From: a virus
Length of the DNA stretch: 33,464 nucleotides
Direction: 5' to 3' (one strand)
Virus record (IMG/VR): IMGVR_UViG_3300047195_000411
Location: 1 to 33,464 of that record
Below are positions 20,654-27,848 of this stretch, one piece after another. A program made the translations under genes and the position numbers. The notes below the pieces were generated by a model, which worked only from the letters and a program-made list of their open reading frames with translations, was not told the origin of the DNA and did no database searches. The first letter of the stretch is position 1; each line of letters opens with the position of its first letter.

Positions 20654-22273
20654 ATGACAAAACCTTGTTTGCATCTGATTGGCATTTTCCACACCCAAGC
20701 AACAAGTGAATACTCACATTGTGCATTCACAGGGAAAGCAATGCGCTTTCCCAAGATGATGCAGGCATATGGTTATGACGTTATTGAATACAGCAACGAA
20801 GGTAGCGAGGCGGGCGCAACCGAACACGTACCCATTCTGAGTAAACAAGAATTTCAAAAACTTTATGGAGATCGGAAGAAAACCGATTTTCATGGTGATG
20901 ATGCAACGGTTGGCAGCGAAGGACACCAACTATTTGAAGAACGTTTAATTGTTGAGTTACGTAAACGCTTGCAGAAAGAAGATATTATCTGCCATCCGTT
21001 TGGTCATGCGCATCAAATATTGATGGACAAGTTTCCGTCCCACCATCATGTTGAAACCGGCATTGGTTATCCCACGTTGATGCCCAATAGCTTTCGTATT
21101 TTTGAAAGCTATGCCTGGATGCATTACCACCAGGGGGAAGAGAAACGTCAAGGCCGTAACTATGAGTGGGTTGTGCCTAACTACTTTGACCTAGACGAGT
21201 GGGAACCATCTTACGAACCAGGGAAATATCTTGCTTTCTTAGGTCGTATCTGTTCCGTCAAAGGAATGGACACGATTAAAGAAATTGCCAACTACAGCCC
21301 TTGGCCAATAGTTCTTCATGGTCAAGGTGATCCAACCCCTTGGGAACATCCAAACATTGAATACCGTGGACCTATTACAGGCAAAGCACGTTCTGAATTT
21401 TTACGCAATGCACGGGCAGCGTTGATGCCAACAAACTTCACTGAGCCTTTCGCTGGCAGTGGCGTTGAAGCCATGTTGTGTGGCACACCGTTAATTGCTG
21501 TTGACTATGGAGCATTTACTGAAACTATCCTCGATGGCGTAACAGGTTTTCGCTGCCATACCCTGCAAGACTGGATTGATGCCATCGATAACGCAGGAGA
21601 CCTTTCTCGACAGATGGTGGCAAATGTTGCTAGGTCCAGGTACAGCCTAGAAGCCTGCGGTAAAAAATACGACAAAATATTTCAAGACATTAACAACCTT
21701 AACAGAAAAGGTTGGTATCAGCTCCGCGAATCAACAGAGATTAACTACACATATCTTCATAATGAGGAGTTGCCTTTTGCCAGGCGTTTAACAAGCTGGA
21801 TCAAAGACAATTTAAATCCCCAACAAGTTTTAGATCTTGGTTGTGGTCCAGGTACATACGTCGAGTGTTTCCGTGACCAGGGAGTCAATGCCTTTGGTTA
21901 TGATACTGATGTTCGTGTTGAAGGCAAAGATTATCTCGTTTGTAAAAGTTTGTTTGATGTAGAGGAAACAGGCGATGTAGTCCTTTGCATGGAAGTAGCG
22001 GAACACATCGAGTCTTCCAATAATTTGAAAATTGTTGAAGCAATGACAAAAACCCTGGAGCCAGAAGGACTTTTAATATGGACAGCCGCCAAACCAGGCC
22101 AAGGTGGGGTTGGTCACATTAACTGCCAAACCAAAGATTACTGGGAAGATCTATTTGCGACGCAACCATTACAACGCTGCCTAGACGTTGAAGAACAGTT
22201 AGCGGATGCCATGAAAGCTGGTTACCACATGGGCTGGTTTGTACAAAACCTATTGGTTTACAAACGTAATTAA
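20654..22273 (+). CDS. Glycosyltransferase (GT4-like) fused to SAM methyltransferase
   Basis: A 539-residue two-domain enzyme. Residues about 1-350 resemble a GT-B glycosyltransferase of family 4: KYLAFLGRICSVKGMD at 191-206 (sugar-nucleotide site) and EPFAGSGVEAMLCGTPLIA at 264-282 with the EX7E pair E264/E272. Residues about 385-539 form a class I methyltransferase with motif I VLDLGCGPGT (392-401), GYDTD after the next strand, and CMEVAEH as motif IV. Such enzymes modify glycans, either on the virion (fibres are adjacent) or on the host surface. It follows the adhesin cluster and precedes a minus-strand terminator. Fusion is certain from the single frame; acceptor substrate is unknown. Confidence 0.83.
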   Translation: MTKPCLHLIGIFHTQATSEYSHCAFTGKAMRFPKMMQAYGYDVIEYSNEGSEAGATEHVPILSKQEFQKLYGDRKKTDFHGDDATVGSEGHQLFEERLIVELRKRLQKEDIICHPFGHAHQILMDKFPSHHHVETGIGYPTLMPNSFRIFESYAWMHYHQGEEKRQGRNYEWVVPNYFDLDEWEPSYEPGKYLAFLGRICSVKGMDTIKEIANYSPWPIVLHGQGDPTPWEHPNIEYRGPITGKARSEFLRNARAALMPTNFTEPFAGSGVEAMLCGTPLIAVDYGAFTETILDGVTGFRCHTLQDWIDAIDNAGDLSRQMVANVARSRYSLEACGKKYDKIFQDINNLNRKGWYQLRESTEINYTYLHNEELPFARRLTSWIKDNLNPQQVLDLGCGPGTYVECFRDQGVNAFGYDTDVRVEGKDYLVCKSLFDVEETGDVVLCMEVAEHIESSNNLKIVEAMTKTLEPEGLLIWTAAKPGQGGVGHINCQTKDYWEDLFATQPLQRCLDVEEQLADAMKAGYHMGWFVQNLLVYKRN

Positions 22274-22277
22274 CCAT

Positions 22278-22304
22278 AAAAAAACAGCTCCAATTATGGA
22301 GCTG
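22278..22304 (-). terminator. Intrinsic terminator of the minus-strand HTH gene
   Basis: A perfect 7-base stem (CAGCTCC with GGAGCTG) around a 6-base loop. On the minus strand the stem is followed by seven T, because the plus strand has an A-run at 22278..22284. It lies 20 bases after the stop of the minus-strand gene and 4 bases from the end of the glycosyltransferase gene. On the plus strand the trailing T-tract is broken, so it would terminate mainly in the minus direction. Confidence 0.88.
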
Positions 22305-22324
22305 CCTTAAGTTTTGTTTCGGAA

Positions 22325-22534
22325 TCAAACGACAGCTGCCATTTTGTTCAGGTGCTTCCGAACTTTCTCAACGTTCCAACGATAACTGTCACGTGAGTAG
22401 GTGCCAGGGAAGGCAGCGAAATGGGGACCGAGTTTTAGGGTACCATCATCGCGGTACCTAAAGAGAGTCTTGCGATCAATACCAAGGAGTTCTTCTGCTT
22501 GGTGAATGGAAACCCATTCGCGTTGCTTGGTCAT
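22325..22534 (-). CDS. Small helix-turn-helix protein (excisionase/MerR-like)
   Basis: A 69-residue protein from the ATG at 22534. WVSIHQAEELLGIDRKTLFR followed by YRDDGTLKLGPHFAAF is a classic helix-turn-helix with a wing, as in excisionase and MerR-type DNA-binding domains. The rest (SYRWNVEKVRKHLNKM) is a basic helix. The first in-frame ATG is at 22567, giving 80 residues, but the consensus promoter at 22563..22590 would start transcription downstream of it, so the internal ATG is preferred. It is a solitary minus-strand gene amid plus-strand virion genes, with own promoter and terminator. Probable regulator of itself and the divergent gene. Confidence 0.8.
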   Translation of the reverse strand: MTKQREWVSIHQAEELLGIDRKTLFRYRDDGTLKLGPHFAAFPGTYSRDSYRWNVEKVRKHLNKMAAVV

Positions 22535-22562
22535 GACTTGAATAAAAGCCGTGTGCGCACCT

Positions 22563-22590
22563 ACCATATCAGCTTTACTACTGTTGTCAA
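22563..22590 (-). promoter_or_regulatory. Sigma-70-type promoter for the HTH gene
   Basis: On the minus strand, a perfect TTGACA (22590..22585) is followed after 16 bases by TATGGT (22568..22563), a four-of-six -10 box. Predicted transcription start near 22556, giving about a 22-base leader before ATG 22534. Confidence 0.65.
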
Positions 22591-22613
22591 GGGCTTTTAC
22601 TTTTCTTTATCTT

Positions 22614-22634
22614 TACATTTAAGTTGAAAATGTA
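22614..22634. promoter_or_regulatory. Candidate operator, 7-base inverted repeat
   Basis: TACATTT and AAATGTA surround a 7-base spacer. The repeat covers the -35 box of the plus-strand promoter and lies 24 bases upstream of the -35 box of the minus-strand promoter. The adjacent gene encodes a helix-turn-helix protein, so binding by that protein is a reasonable guess. Confidence 0.5.
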
Positions 22635-22651
22635 TGAGGTCAAATTAAAAT
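22624..22651 (+). promoter_or_regulatory. Sigma-70-type promoter for the HNH gene
   Basis: TTGAAA at 22624..22629 and TAAAAT at 22646..22651 with a 16-base spacer; each box matches five of six consensus bases. The predicted start near 22658 leaves only about 14 bases before ATG 22672. Confidence 0.58.
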
Positions 22652-22671
22652 AAAGTAACTGCAAATTGAGC

Positions 22672-23034
22672 ATGTTCAGCTGCGAACACGAACCCCTCGC
22701 ATTGCTACTTGAACTGACTCCTAAACTTGCAAAGAAACGATTTAGACAAGCTATCTACGATTCCTGGGACTGTAAGTGTGGGTACTGTGGAGACGAGGCG
22801 ACAAGTCTTGACCATATTATCCCCCGATTTAAATCAGGTTCTAGTAATCGAAATAATTTGATGCCAGCTTGCCGACGTTGCAATACATCTAAAGCAAGCG
22901 AGCAGATGGAGACCTGGTACAAAAAACAAGAATTTTTTAATCAGGCTAAGATGGATAGAATTAAAGCTTGGATGACATACGAGGCGGTCGACCTCTTTGT
23001 GTACCAGGTAGATACGTTGCAATTGGCGGTTTAA
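22672..23034 (+). CDS. HNH endonuclease
   Basis: A 120-residue HNH nuclease. CGYC (C36/C39) and CRRC (C67/C70) form the structural zinc site; DHIIPR at 47-52 holds the catalytic D-H pair, and N62 plus N71 complete the HNH motif. Short free-standing HNH genes of this type in phages are homing endonucleases or packaging-associated nicking enzymes. ATG 22672 is chosen over a TTG two codons upstream because of the promoter spacing. It has its own promoter, and the stop is only one base before the next ATG, so the downstream 920-residue gene may be read from the same message. Confidence 0.88.
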   Translation: MFSCEHEPLALLLELTPKLAKKRFRQAIYDSWDCKCGYCGDEATSLDHIIPRFKSGSSNRNNLMPACRRCNTSKASEQMETWYKKQEFFNQAKMDRIKAWMTYEAVDLFVYQVDTLQLAV

Positions 23035-23035
23035 G

Positions 23036-25798
23036 ATGGGACTTTTTTATGATCCACCTTCAAAGAAGTGGCAAGTAACATATGAAAAAACGGATTATGC
23101 AACAAATAATCCTACTAACTTAGTAACGGATGCACCCACAAATTTACAAACAAATTACCCTACAAATTTAACCAGACAAGAATCTGCACAAAGACTAGTT
23201 AGCAAACCTGTGCAGGTATACAAATCAACATATAATGCGTGTAATACAAGAGACTCAAAAGGAAATTGCCAAGGTGGATATACGTATGGTTTTGTAACAG
23301 AGTATCAAAACGTCTGGGAAACGTACTGGAAAACAGTTAATGATATTGCGAGTAATCAAATTAATGATCAAAAAAATCAAACCAACGCAGCTTTAAATGC
23401 GCAAAATGCAAACGCAAATAAAATTAATGCAGCAACAAATGCAGATAATACAAAAACAAATGCAAGTAATCTTGTATTAAATACTGCAAATACAAATAAA
23501 AACAAAGCGTACGACACAACTGTTTCAACAGCGTCTAGTACACTTGGCGGTGATTATGCTGCTCAACGACAAGCATTAAGAAATATTGCATTAGACCCTG
23601 GTATTACGGACGAACTTAAACAAAACCTAGAAACAAATTTTAAAAATTTTTACCGCACAGAAAAACTTCAAACTTGGGACGCAAACCTAGGAGCTAAACC
23701 TGCGTATGGAGATTTTGATCCAACTTATTACAAGACTCAAAATCCCACAGTTGCTGAACAGTGGAAAAGTGCTGTAGCAAATGATGATATTGACGTAACC
23801 GAACGGTATGGAGAGAATAATTTTTATTTGCAAAACTATACAACACAAGGAAAACCTGCAGGGTTGCGTGGTAATGCGTCGGAAGTAACAAAAGCTTCCA
23901 ATGCATACTTGGAGAAACCACCAACAGATGCGGATTTACAAGCAGTTAGAGATTTACAACTTGGCGTAGATACTGCAACACAGTCTCAACGTTTACTTAA
24001 CATCCCTGAAATTGCACAACAATGGGATGCAGCTAAAAAAGGCGATCCGTATTGGGATAAATTAGCTAAAGAGAAGTATTTAGATGTTTCTAAACCAGAT
24101 GAGTTTGCTGCTTTGTTCCGTTTGTCAAATCGTCCGGAAGACAAACAAGTAAGTATCAACTACAACATCAATGCTGGATATGGAGTTACCCAGCTTGAAG
24201 ACGCATTAAACCAAGCAGTTGGTGAAAAAGCAATTGTAGACGTTAAAAAATTTGGTGCGCTTGCTCAAAATGTATTAAAAGATTCAATTGCAGAAATGCA
24301 AAAAGCCAAAGTAAAAGAACAGACTTTAAGTTTGATGCGGGGTTTTAGCGGCTTTAGTGAAATCATGGATATCAATAAAACACTTACCAATTCAATCCTT
24401 GGTGATAGTGGAGTTGGTGGCGTTTTATCTTTTACTTCTGCTGGTAAAGCAGAAGAATCTTTAAACAAAAGTCTACAAAATATTACAGGAGTTCAGAATA
24501 ATACAGCCTATAACTGGCAGCAATGGTTTGATAAATCATTAAAAGAAAAATACAACAAAGACGTAGAGCTTGGTTATACGACAGATCAGGCTACTGAACA
24601 AGTAAAAATTGATGGTGAATTTGCACGCAACTTTATTGATAAATATTTAATACCACGTTTTAATACGTCCAAATCTATGGACGAATTTGTTGAATACTTA
24701 GATGTTAGACAGGAAGAGCAAAACCCTTTTCAGACACAAGATATGCTTAACGCTGCTACACTCACTGCAAACTTACGTGCCAAGTCTTATTTAGATCAAA
24801 TAAAAGCTACATCTGCACGTAGTTTTGATCCTACTTTTTACTTTAATCCCACTGGGGATAAAGCAAGAGAAGCTGCGTATACTGACCAAGCATCAACTGT
24901 TGCCGCTGATTGGGAAGCGGCTAAACAGGGCGATGCTTATTGGCAACAACAAGCTTATCGTTTTGGTGTAGACATTAATGATAAAGCAGCATTTGCACGT
25001 ATGCATTTTGAAGTTAAGGGCCAGGGGAAAGGCTATGATGCAGCAGACGATATCCTCAACGCAGGAAAAGTTCAAGATCAAATTTATAACAACATTCTTC
25101 CAGCATTGAAAGATGAGGCTTTAAAACAAGGTACTGTCTTTGGTTTATTTGTAACACCTGAAGAATTTGCCGATGACATGTTACGTGGTTTAGATCCAAA
25201 TGATAAAAGTACCTGGAATGAAGTTTTGCAACGGTATGGTCTAACAGATTTCAAGGGTACTGTAGAAGAACTAAAACAATACATTTCTGAAACATTACGC
25301 ACAGGATCTGCGCAAGACATCAGAGAACAAATTAAATATTTAAACGACAAAAGACAAAAACCAACGCAACAAGTTTTGGGACTTACTTACATTGAACGAC
25401 CTGAAGATTTTAAAAATACACAAGCTACGGCACAAACAGAGTTGTATAAAACTTTCCAATCTGCTGGTTTCCAAGGAACAGAAGATGAGTTTTACAATAA
25501 TTTTTTCCCTGATGTAGATAGGTCTGAGCAAGCAGTTCTTACCAAAGCAGGTTCCAATACAGCACTTAAAACAAGCGGTTTAGATTTTACAGATCCTTTT
25601 GCCTCCCTTGGTACAATTGAAAGTTTCTTTGCTGATGAAAATGCAGCAGAAACAAGCAAAGACAAAAGTTCAGATACAAGTACAACCGATACTTCAAATT
25701 TCTTTAGCTTAGGATCAGATGAGGAAAATACCAATTACAAGTCCACAACAGGACAAAAAATCTTGGGTGAATTTACCTCCATGTTTAAGGGGCTCTAA
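23036..25798 (+). CDS. 920-residue virion protein, Asn-rich with internal repeats
   Basis: The largest protein outside the fibres. Near the N-terminus is a PTNL-type repeat (NNPTNLV, APTNLQ, YPTNLT), then an Asn/Ala/Thr-rich helical stretch near residues 105-165 (NAQNANANKINAATNADN). Three copies of a motif of the form [VI]AxxWxxAxxxDxYW occur near residues 239, 326 and 622, two of them clearly similar (IAQQWDAAKKGDPYW and VAADWEAAKQGDAYW). The C-terminal 200 residues are charged with a Ser/Thr-rich end. Size, solubility and repeat layout fit an internal ejection protein. No tape-measure features or enzyme motif. Function unknown. Confidence 0.75.
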   Translation: MGLFYDPPSKKWQVTYEKTDYATNNPTNLVTDAPTNLQTNYPTNLTRQESAQRLVSKPVQVYKSTYNACNTRDSKGNCQGGYTYGFVTEYQNVWETYWKTVNDIASNQINDQKNQTNAALNAQNANANKINAATNADNTKTNASNLVLNTANTNKNKAYDTTVSTASSTLGGDYAAQRQALRNIALDPGITDELKQNLETNFKNFYRTEKLQTWDANLGAKPAYGDFDPTYYKTQNPTVAEQWKSAVANDDIDVTERYGENNFYLQNYTTQGKPAGLRGNASEVTKASNAYLEKPPTDADLQAVRDLQLGVDTATQSQRLLNIPEIAQQWDAAKKGDPYWDKLAKEKYLDVSKPDEFAALFRLSNRPEDKQVSINYNINAGYGVTQLEDALNQAVGEKAIVDVKKFGALAQNVLKDSIAEMQKAKVKEQTLSLMRGFSGFSEIMDINKTLTNSILGDSGVGGVLSFTSAGKAEESLNKSLQNITGVQNNTAYNWQQWFDKSLKEKYNKDVELGYTTDQATEQVKIDGEFARNFIDKYLIPRFNTSKSMDEFVEYLDVRQEEQNPFQTQDMLNAATLTANLRAKSYLDQIKATSARSFDPTFYFNPTGDKAREAAYTDQASTVAADWEAAKQGDAYWQQQAYRFGVDINDKAAFARMHFEVKGQGKGYDAADDILNAGKVQDQIYNNILPALKDEALKQGTVFGLFVTPEEFADDMLRGLDPNDKSTWNEVLQRYGLTDFKGTVEELKQYISETLRTGSAQDIREQIKYLNDKRQKPTQQVLGLTYIERPEDFKNTQATAQTELYKTFQSAGFQGTEDEFYNNFFPDVDRSEQAVLTKAGSNTALKTSGLDFTDPFASLGTIESFFADENAAETSKDKSSDTSTTDTSNFFSLGSDEENTNYKSTTGQKILGEFTSMFKGL

Positions 25799-26085
25799 TG
25801 TCAGACAAAGCAAGAAAAGCTGTAAGTGCGTCTCATCGGTACCAGAAAGACAAGATGGAGTGCAATAAACCACAGCGTGCCCCTGCCGGTGACACGCACA
25901 AGTGGGTTGTTAAAAGTTGTTACGACGGTGAAGAAAAAATTGTCAGATATGGTCGCCGTGGTTACGAGGACTATACGCAACATCACGACAAGGATCGCCG
26001 TACAAACTTTAGAGCACGCATGGGATGTGACAAGGCTATGGACAAGAACACGCCTAGATACTGGGCTTGCTCACGGCTCTGGTGA
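25798..26085 (+). CDS. Small basic protein of the FRARxxC / RYWxC type
   Basis: A 95-residue basic protein coupled to the previous gene by TAATG. The C-terminal half has KIVRYGRRGYEDY, then RTNFRARMGCDKAMDKNT and RYWACSRLW. This matches, from memory, a small family in cyanophages and large viruses with a KxxxFGD...FRARHNC...ARYWSCK pattern (DUF5754-like), of unknown function. The Cys residues may bind zinc or form disulfides. Family assignment moderately sure. Confidence 0.7.
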   Translation: MSDKARKAVSASHRYQKDKMECNKPQRAPAGDTHKWVVKSCYDGEEKIVRYGRRGYEDYTQHHDKDRRTNFRARMGCDKAMDKNTPRYWACSRLW

Positions 26086-26122
26086 TCTATGGTAAGGTAA
26101 TTACGTAGTTCATCCAAAACTC

Positions 26123-26245
26123 ATGGCAAAAGCAAAAGCAACCTCAACAATTAAACTAGAACCAAAGCCCAAAAAAACGCGGCAAGGACGGTCAAAAAGC
26201 ACTAAACTGAAGCCAGGCCAAAAAAAATATCGTGGTCAAGGCTAA
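26123..26245 (+). CDS. 40-residue basic peptide ending KYRGQG
   Basis: A short gene with ATG at 26123. The product is Lys/Thr/Ser-rich and contains RQGRSKSTKLKPGQKKYRGQG-type residues at its end. Small cyanophage peptides with an RQG...TK...KYRGQG pattern are familiar to me, so this is probably real despite its size. It overlaps the next gene's GTG by 14 bases. Function unknown; the charge suggests nucleic-acid binding. Confidence 0.6.
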   Translation: MAKAKATSTIKLEPKPKKTRQGRSKSTKLKPGQKKYRGQG

Positions 26246-26837
26246 ACAATTTTACAAATCGGCACATGATTTAACCGGTCAAATTTATAACCGGTTGACA
26301 GTACTTGGTTATAGCCCAAGTGTGAAACATCAGCTTTCTCGCTGGGTTGTTTTATGTACATGTGGAAAGAAAACCACTACATATGGCATGTCCCTTTTAA
26401 GTGGGGGAACCCAAAGTTGCGGTTGTCTACAAAAAGAAAAAGCAACTAAACACGGAAACACATACCATCCTTTTTATAAAATTTGGACCGCCATAAATTA
26501 CCGTTGTACCAATGTTAATTGTAAAGATTATGTAAACTATGGGGCCCGAGGTATAAAAAATTTGTTCGATTCTTTTGAGCAGTTTTGTGATTGTATGGGA
26601 GAACGGCCAGTAGGGCACACTGTCGAGCGTTTAGATGTCAACGGTCACTATGAACCAAAAAATTGCGTCTGGATTGCAAACAATAAACAAGTTTTAAACA
26701 GAAGGTGCAGCATATCAATTCAAACTAAAGAAAAAATTCAAGAGTTATCAAAAACAATTACAAATAAAACGGTTATTGCTAGGCTTACAGGGGTAAGCAG
26801 GACGAGCATCGATAGGGTGCTTAAAAATTGTGTATGA
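26232..26837 (+). CDS. HNH/AP2-like homing endonuclease-type protein
   Basis: A 201-residue protein with GTG start. The N-terminus (LTGQIYNRLTVLGY, then CTCGKK and SCGCLQKEK) is the Cys-rich DNA-binding module often found in phage AP2/HNH endonucleases. The middle has KDYVNYGARGI, FEQFCDCMGERPVG and TVERLDVNGHYEPKNCVW, the HNH-like core commonly seen in selfish phage nucleases. The C-terminal 35 residues (VIARLTGVSRTSIDRVLKN) form a helix-turn-helix for DNA recognition. Location between phage genes, with a start inside the upstream small gene, is typical for an invading homing endonuclease. Activity not proven. Confidence 0.78.
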   Translation: MVKAKQFYKSAHDLTGQIYNRLTVLGYSPSVKHQLSRWVVLCTCGKKTTTYGMSLLSGGTQSCGCLQKEKATKHGNTYHPFYKIWTAINYRCTNVNCKDYVNYGARGIKNLFDSFEQFCDCMGERPVGHTVERLDVNGHYEPKNCVWIANNKQVLNRRCSISIQTKEKIQELSKTITNKTVIARLTGVSRTSIDRVLKNCV

Positions 26838-26838
26838 T

Positions 26839-26862
26839 TGGTGATAACTATTGTTATCACCA
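26839..26862. promoter_or_regulatory. Perfect 10-base inverted repeat at the lysozyme start
   Basis: TGGTGATAAC and GTTATCACCA form perfect 10-base arms around a TATT loop. The repeat fills the gap between the endonuclease stop and the lysozyme ATG and includes the A of ATG 26862. As RNA it would hide the start; as DNA it could be an operator. There is no T-tract, so it is not an intrinsic terminator, and no Shine-Dalgarno sequence is visible beside it. Confidence 0.8.
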
Positions 26863-27527
26863 TGGCAGATTTTTCGCATGCCATTAATCTCATTCGTAAA
26901 TACGAAGGGTTTAATGAAAAAGCTTATGCCAATCCTGTAACTGGCGGAGAACCTTACACGCTTGGATACGGCACACAATTTTATCCAGACGGTGCGCCAG
27001 TAAAGAAAGGACAGTATTGCAGTAAAGAAAAAGCACTGGAGTATTTATTTCATGAAATCAATGTCATTGATGGTCAGCTTTCCAAGTTGAACATTGGTTT
27101 AGATGACTGCATGCGCCAGGCGTTGATTTCATTTATTCATTCGGTAGGTTGGGAAGCATTCCTTTACAGTCGTGTGATCGACTGTATTGAACATGAAGAT
27201 TTAGCCGCAGTAACAGAGGAAATTGTTCGCTGGATTTTTGATGAAGACCATCGAGCTATTGGTAGCCTCTTGGATCGTAGACGAGAAGAAGTAAATTTAT
27301 TCCTCCAGGAAGTAGATGCCACCCCTGCTTTTCTTACTGATATTTTGCTTGCTGCCTTTCGGAATTACACAGCAGCACCCAAGCAGGTACAGGCAATTAG
27401 GCAACTGGAAGAACGAATCAGTCCGTATGTGTTGTCCGAATTTGCCAACGCTTTTCGCACTGATGATGCCGATTGGGTCGATTATCCTTCCGATGAGCTA
27501 GATTCTTTATTTAACAGCTGGTCTTAG
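26862..27527 (+). CDS. Phage lysozyme, GH24 (T4-like), with altered catalytic Asp
   Basis: A 221-residue GH24 endolysin candidate that would cut the MurNAc-GlcNAc bond at lysis. KYEGF gives catalytic E15 and PYTLGYGT gives T33 with the typical GYGT turn. The residue at E+9, normally Asp (PDP in relatives), is Asn here: ANP with N24. The rest follows the family: DGAPVKKG, SKEKALEYL, and the late FIHSVGWEAF, then LLDRRREEVNLFL. An extra 70-residue C-terminal part with LEERISPYVL may target the enzyme. ATG 26862 directly follows a perfect inverted repeat; a TTG at 26838 is also in frame. No signal peptide is visible, so release would need a holin. Confidence 0.85.
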   Translation: MADFSHAINLIRKYEGFNEKAYANPVTGGEPYTLGYGTQFYPDGAPVKKGQYCSKEKALEYLFHEINVIDGQLSKLNIGLDDCMRQALISFIHSVGWEAFLYSRVIDCIEHEDLAAVTEEIVRWIFDEDHRAIGSLLDRRREEVNLFLQEVDATPAFLTDILLAAFRNYTAAPKQVQAIRQLEERISPYVLSEFANAFRTDDADWVDYPSDELDSLFNSWS

Positions 27528-27545
27528 AATACTCTCATTGAAGCC

Positions 27546-27848
27546 ATGAATACAGGGATGGAACGCTCATCTGAACCCAGGGAGTTTGAACTGCCTTTAG
27601 AACTTCAATTTGCCATGCGCAAAGCAGAGCTTCAGGCAGCGGAGATGACCTGGGACCAGCTATATGCTGCGCTTTTAAACCTCTATCACCAGCGTCTGAT
27701 GGAGTGGCATGCAGTCAAGGATATCCTGGAGAATGAAAACATCAAGCTTGACTTTGATGTACCCACTGATTTAGAACTAGCAGAACTCGCCGCCGCATGC
27801 ATATACGACGACGAAGAAGATGATGACGAAGAAGGTGTTCCCTTTTAG
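27546..27848 (+). CDS. nblA: NblA-like phycobilisome degradation protein
   Basis: A 100-residue protein whose residues 14-62 align by eye with NblA: FELPLELQFAMRKAELQ, then EMTWDQLYAALLNLYHQ. NblA has the pattern L-E-x-Q-F-x-x-R, Q-x-x-x-M-x-x-x-Q, and L-x-x-L-Y-x-Q, all present here (E19, Q21, F22, R25, Q30, M34, Q38, L43, L46, Y47, Q49). NblA links phycobilisomes to the ClpC protease and triggers pigment breakdown. This copy is longer than the usual 60 residues and has an added acidic C-terminal tail (DDEEDDDEE). Phage nblA genes have been reported for Microcystis phage and for uncultured marine cyanophages. It follows the lysozyme gene and converges with a minus-strand gene. Could be another helical protein. 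Confidence 0.58.
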   Translation: MNTGMERSSEPREFELPLELQFAMRKAELQAAEMTWDQLYAALLNLYHQRLMEWHAVKDILENENIKLDFDVPTDLELAELAAACIYDDEEDDDEEGVPF

